Source: Protopterus annectens (Eukaryota; Chordata; Ceratodontiformes; Protopteridae). Taken from it: a DNA stretch of 64,000 bases. The position numbers were made by a program, and so were the translations under genes. Under the pieces are notes generated by a model, which saw nothing but the letters and a program-made list of their open reading frames with translations, made no database searches and was not told where the DNA came from. The stretch covers positions 16,563,292 to 16,627,291 of the forward strand of contig NC_056739.1 of the NCBI RefSeq assembly GCF_019279795.1. The letters are read 5' to 3'. Of the stretch, positions 61,855 to 64,000 are shown piece after piece. Every line of letters begins with the position of its first letter. Within the stretch, counting starts at the first letter, position 1.

Positions 61855-64000
61855 TCAGGCATCTGGATACAAAGATAAGTGACCCCCGACTGCCTGCATT
61901 GCAGGACAGTTGGGTCTCCTTTCAGGAGTGCTGGTAGGGCTTCCCAGAGAAGTGATCTCTGTTGCCCTGGTGTTGCGGCCCCCCTCTGCTGTGAGGGTGG
62001 TGTATTCCATTATTGCCCCCTCCTCTGCCTCTGAAGGGGGTTCCCCATGTGTGTCCTGAAAGGCTCCTTGGGCTTTTCGGAACCACATATTTCCTCCCCT
62101 TTGACCTTTAGGGTAGGGTCGGATAGGGGTGGAAAAATGGACCCCGATGGCAGAGTCTTTCTGTCGTGTTCACACCTAGTTAAGGTTTCCCTCACTTTAG
62201 GCCCAAAAAGGGATGAGCCATCAAAGGGAGTGTTCACGAAGGATGACTTGAAGGGCACCACGAAGGAACACAAGCGCATCCAGGAGTGTCTCCTAAGAGC
62301 AACTCCTGTACGTGCTGCCCTACTCGTTCCATCAGCTGCATAAGAGATGAGGCACATGGATGAGTTGACTATAAAACTGAGGGTAGCGAGCTGGGCGGCA
62401 ACTTTGTCAGAAGCTTCTGCAGCTACTGTACCCTGAAGAGTATCTCATAGCTTCTTAAGGAGATCTCTTTGTAACCTGGTAAAATGGGTTAAATAGTTGA
62501 GTGAACGAAGAGTAAAGGTCGCTGAACTAAACATGCGCTTCCCATATCTATCCATAATCCTGGAGTCTCTGTTAGGAGGATGGATAGACGAGGAAGTCTC
62601 AGACATTTCCTTTTTGGTGGCTGTCACCATCACCATGGCATCAACTGGAACACCTTTTGTTAAGAATGATTTGTCAAGGGGGGCAGAGATGAATTTATTA
62701 CGCCTCCTTGGGACAGGGTCCATATTATCCAGAGACTCCCATGCCCTTCGTGAGACCAGCTGCATCAGCTCATCAAAGGGTGGAGACACCCAAGAGGTGG
62801 AGGGCTGAGACCCGAAAGCCTTCAGGAGAACTGACATCCTCAGTAGGGCTTCTGGCCTACCAGTCATCTCTCTGCCTAAGGATTTCAAGTATCTCAGTGA
62901 ATGAGATATCTTTAGAGGGGGACCGTGGGGACCCTTCTGACTCATCTAGGCCAGTATCTGATGTTAGAGACTACTGTGGGGAGTCTAGATGTTTCCTCTT
63001 ATACAATCTCTTCCTGGGAACCTCATCAGTGGGAGCTTCTAGTGAGGTCTCGGAAGAGCAGGGGGGCATTCAATGGGGCTTCCTGAGGCTCTAGGTCTCT
63101 ACGCTTAGTCAAGATGTGCGAGATAGAAGCAGATACAGGCACTTTAGGCGAGGAAGAAGGCAGACCTGAGGTCGAGGATGTCTTAGGAGACATGACTCTC
63201 CTCATGGCATCGAATGCTCCAATGTGAGGGAATAGACAGATCTGAAGAAACCATCGACACTCCCAGCATCGGGACAGTGGGCTCCGAGCCCGAGGTAAGA
63301 GCTGAGATCATCTGAGGCGAAGCTCCGAGAGGCAGAGTCGGAACAGACAAGTTGGTCCAACTATCCTCCCCGGACCTGACCAGAGACTGTCGGCTCCTAG
63401 AGTCCTCGATCAGCACTGAGGACATCAGAGTGCATGGAGCCAAAGACACTAGAGCAGGCGTCAGCTCAGAGGGTTCCACTAACATCAGGTCTGACTCCTC
63501 CGGCTCTGAAGGACTAGCATGGCTTCGAGGAGGAATAGTTTGAGCTGGTACAAGGGTCTTCAGCTCCGAAGCCATTTGGGTCAAAGCCGATAACATTGTT
63601 CCAAGGCCGGTGCCAATAACAGCTTCTGCACCACACGATCCACATCCAGATCTGACAGGCTAACCGAGAGGAGCGCACAGGAGGTGGTAACGATTGAAGT
63701 ATTGGACTCTTAGGTGCTTCGAACACCGGTTCCAATACTGGGGACCAGCACCAAAAGGAAAAGACTGTCGGTTCCGATGGCAGTGGAGCCTAAGTCAAGG
63801 ATTTTTTAGATTTCTTAGAGTCCAAAGTCTTAGAAAACTTTGAGGACTTGCTGGATCCATCTTGGTCACTCAAAGCTTCTTGAAACAAAGATTTCAACAA
63901 CCCTCTGTCGATGAGTTTTCTCTTCTTTTCCTGAAGGACCCTTGAAGAGAAGGAAATGACAAATAACACAACTGTCTTGCAAATGTAGAGCTCCTAAACA
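61855..64000 (-). pseudogene. DIRS-F gag-like ORF1, frameshifted, incomplete
   Basis: Gag pieces are visible across this span. The conserved domain is at 62357-62010 (LISYAADGTSRAARTGV, FKSSFVNTPFDGSSLFG), and an upstream piece at 62945-62445 (SPPFDELMQLVSRRAWESL, MVMVTATKKEMSETSSSIHP). A Ser/Pro-rich region lies at 63596-63183. The N-terminal zinc region near the right edge (GALHLQDSCVICHF) is also frame-broken. Compared with DIRS-E the order is identical and similarity high. The start codon lies beyond the window. Confidence 0.78.

Larger units (their letters stand above)
59292..64000 (-). mobile_element. DIRS-F, DIRS1-type element running off the window
   Basis: This minus-strand DIRS has a left terminal repeat (59292-59480), an ICR (59601-59703), a recombinase C-terminus, RNase H and RT pieces, and gag to the right edge. 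The right terminal repeat is outside. It is related to DIRS-E in gag and ends. An internal deletion joins RNase H or methyltransferase-like sequence to the middle of the recombinase near 60245-60300. Confidence 0.85.

Noticed and set aside
1-64000. Host protein-coding genes
   Set aside because: Every long frame with recognisable motifs belongs to a retroelement. No exon-intron pattern with a known host domain was seen.
1-64000. CRISPR arrays or bacterial operons
   Set aside because: The repeats seen are terminal repeats, tandem duplications and microsatellites. No regular spacer pattern or bacterial gene is present.

Overview
This window looks like intergenic DNA from a very large vertebrate genome. 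I found no convincing host gene, tRNA or rRNA gene. Almost every recognisable stretch is a retroelement, mostly damaged and often nested several layers deep. The mix is tyrosine-recombinase retrotransposons of the DIRS1 type, CR1, L2-like, R4-like and L1-like LINEs, Penelope-like elements with GIY-YIG endonucleases, one gamma/epsilon-type endogenous retrovirus, one tRNA-derived SINE and one foldback MITE. That mix fits an amphibian with a giant genome (a caecilian or salamander) or a lungfish. This host call is an inference from transposon content only.

Layout, left to right. 1-12348 holds the gag of DIRS-0 (minus strand), split by a complete but broken DIRS-A (885-11560), which itself contains a nearly full-length CR1 LINE (about 1135-5778). 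The terminal repeat of DIRS-0 resumes at about 11810-11985. All of this sits in the recombinase gene of an older, decayed DIRS-G, which also received a complete endogenous retrovirus (12349-21443, two LTRs, 5-bp target duplication) and resumes at 21444. From 22080 to 26705 lies an L2-like LINE carrying a Penelope-like element (23337-26118), which in turn carries a 1-kb internally deleted DIRS (DIRS-H, 23848-24860). From 26706 to 35295 an L1-like LINE 3' portion is split by DIRS-B (27670-34748). DIRS-B is the best-preserved DIRS, with intact RT/RNase H/methyltransferase-like and recombinase frames, but its gag is interrupted by a CR1 3' fragment. From 35296 to 39490 there are decayed DIRS pieces on both strands.

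39491-42700 is mostly unassigned. It includes a 112-bp Penelope tail with a 15-bp target duplication and a 453-bp palindromic MITE. From 42700 to 58090 an R4-like (Dong/Rex6 type) LINE is scattered in order but split by an L2-like LINE (44564-46263), a nearly full-length Penelope-like element (46732-51287, itself carrying a SINE) and DIRS-E (51288-57025). From 59292 to the window end lies DIRS-F, minus strand, running off the right edge.

How the parts work together: each DIRS copy has gag, then RT/RNase H with a methyltransferase-like segment, then an overlapping tyrosine recombinase frame, inverted terminal repeats, and an internal complementary region that reproduces the junction of the two element ends. 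Comparing five copies shows a conserved 6-7-6 dyad at the left terminus. It also shows a variable trinucleotide at the circle junction that matches the left flanking trinucleotide in three of four testable copies. These are the most interesting structural signals I found. Boundaries and family names come from reading the sequence by eye, without database searches.
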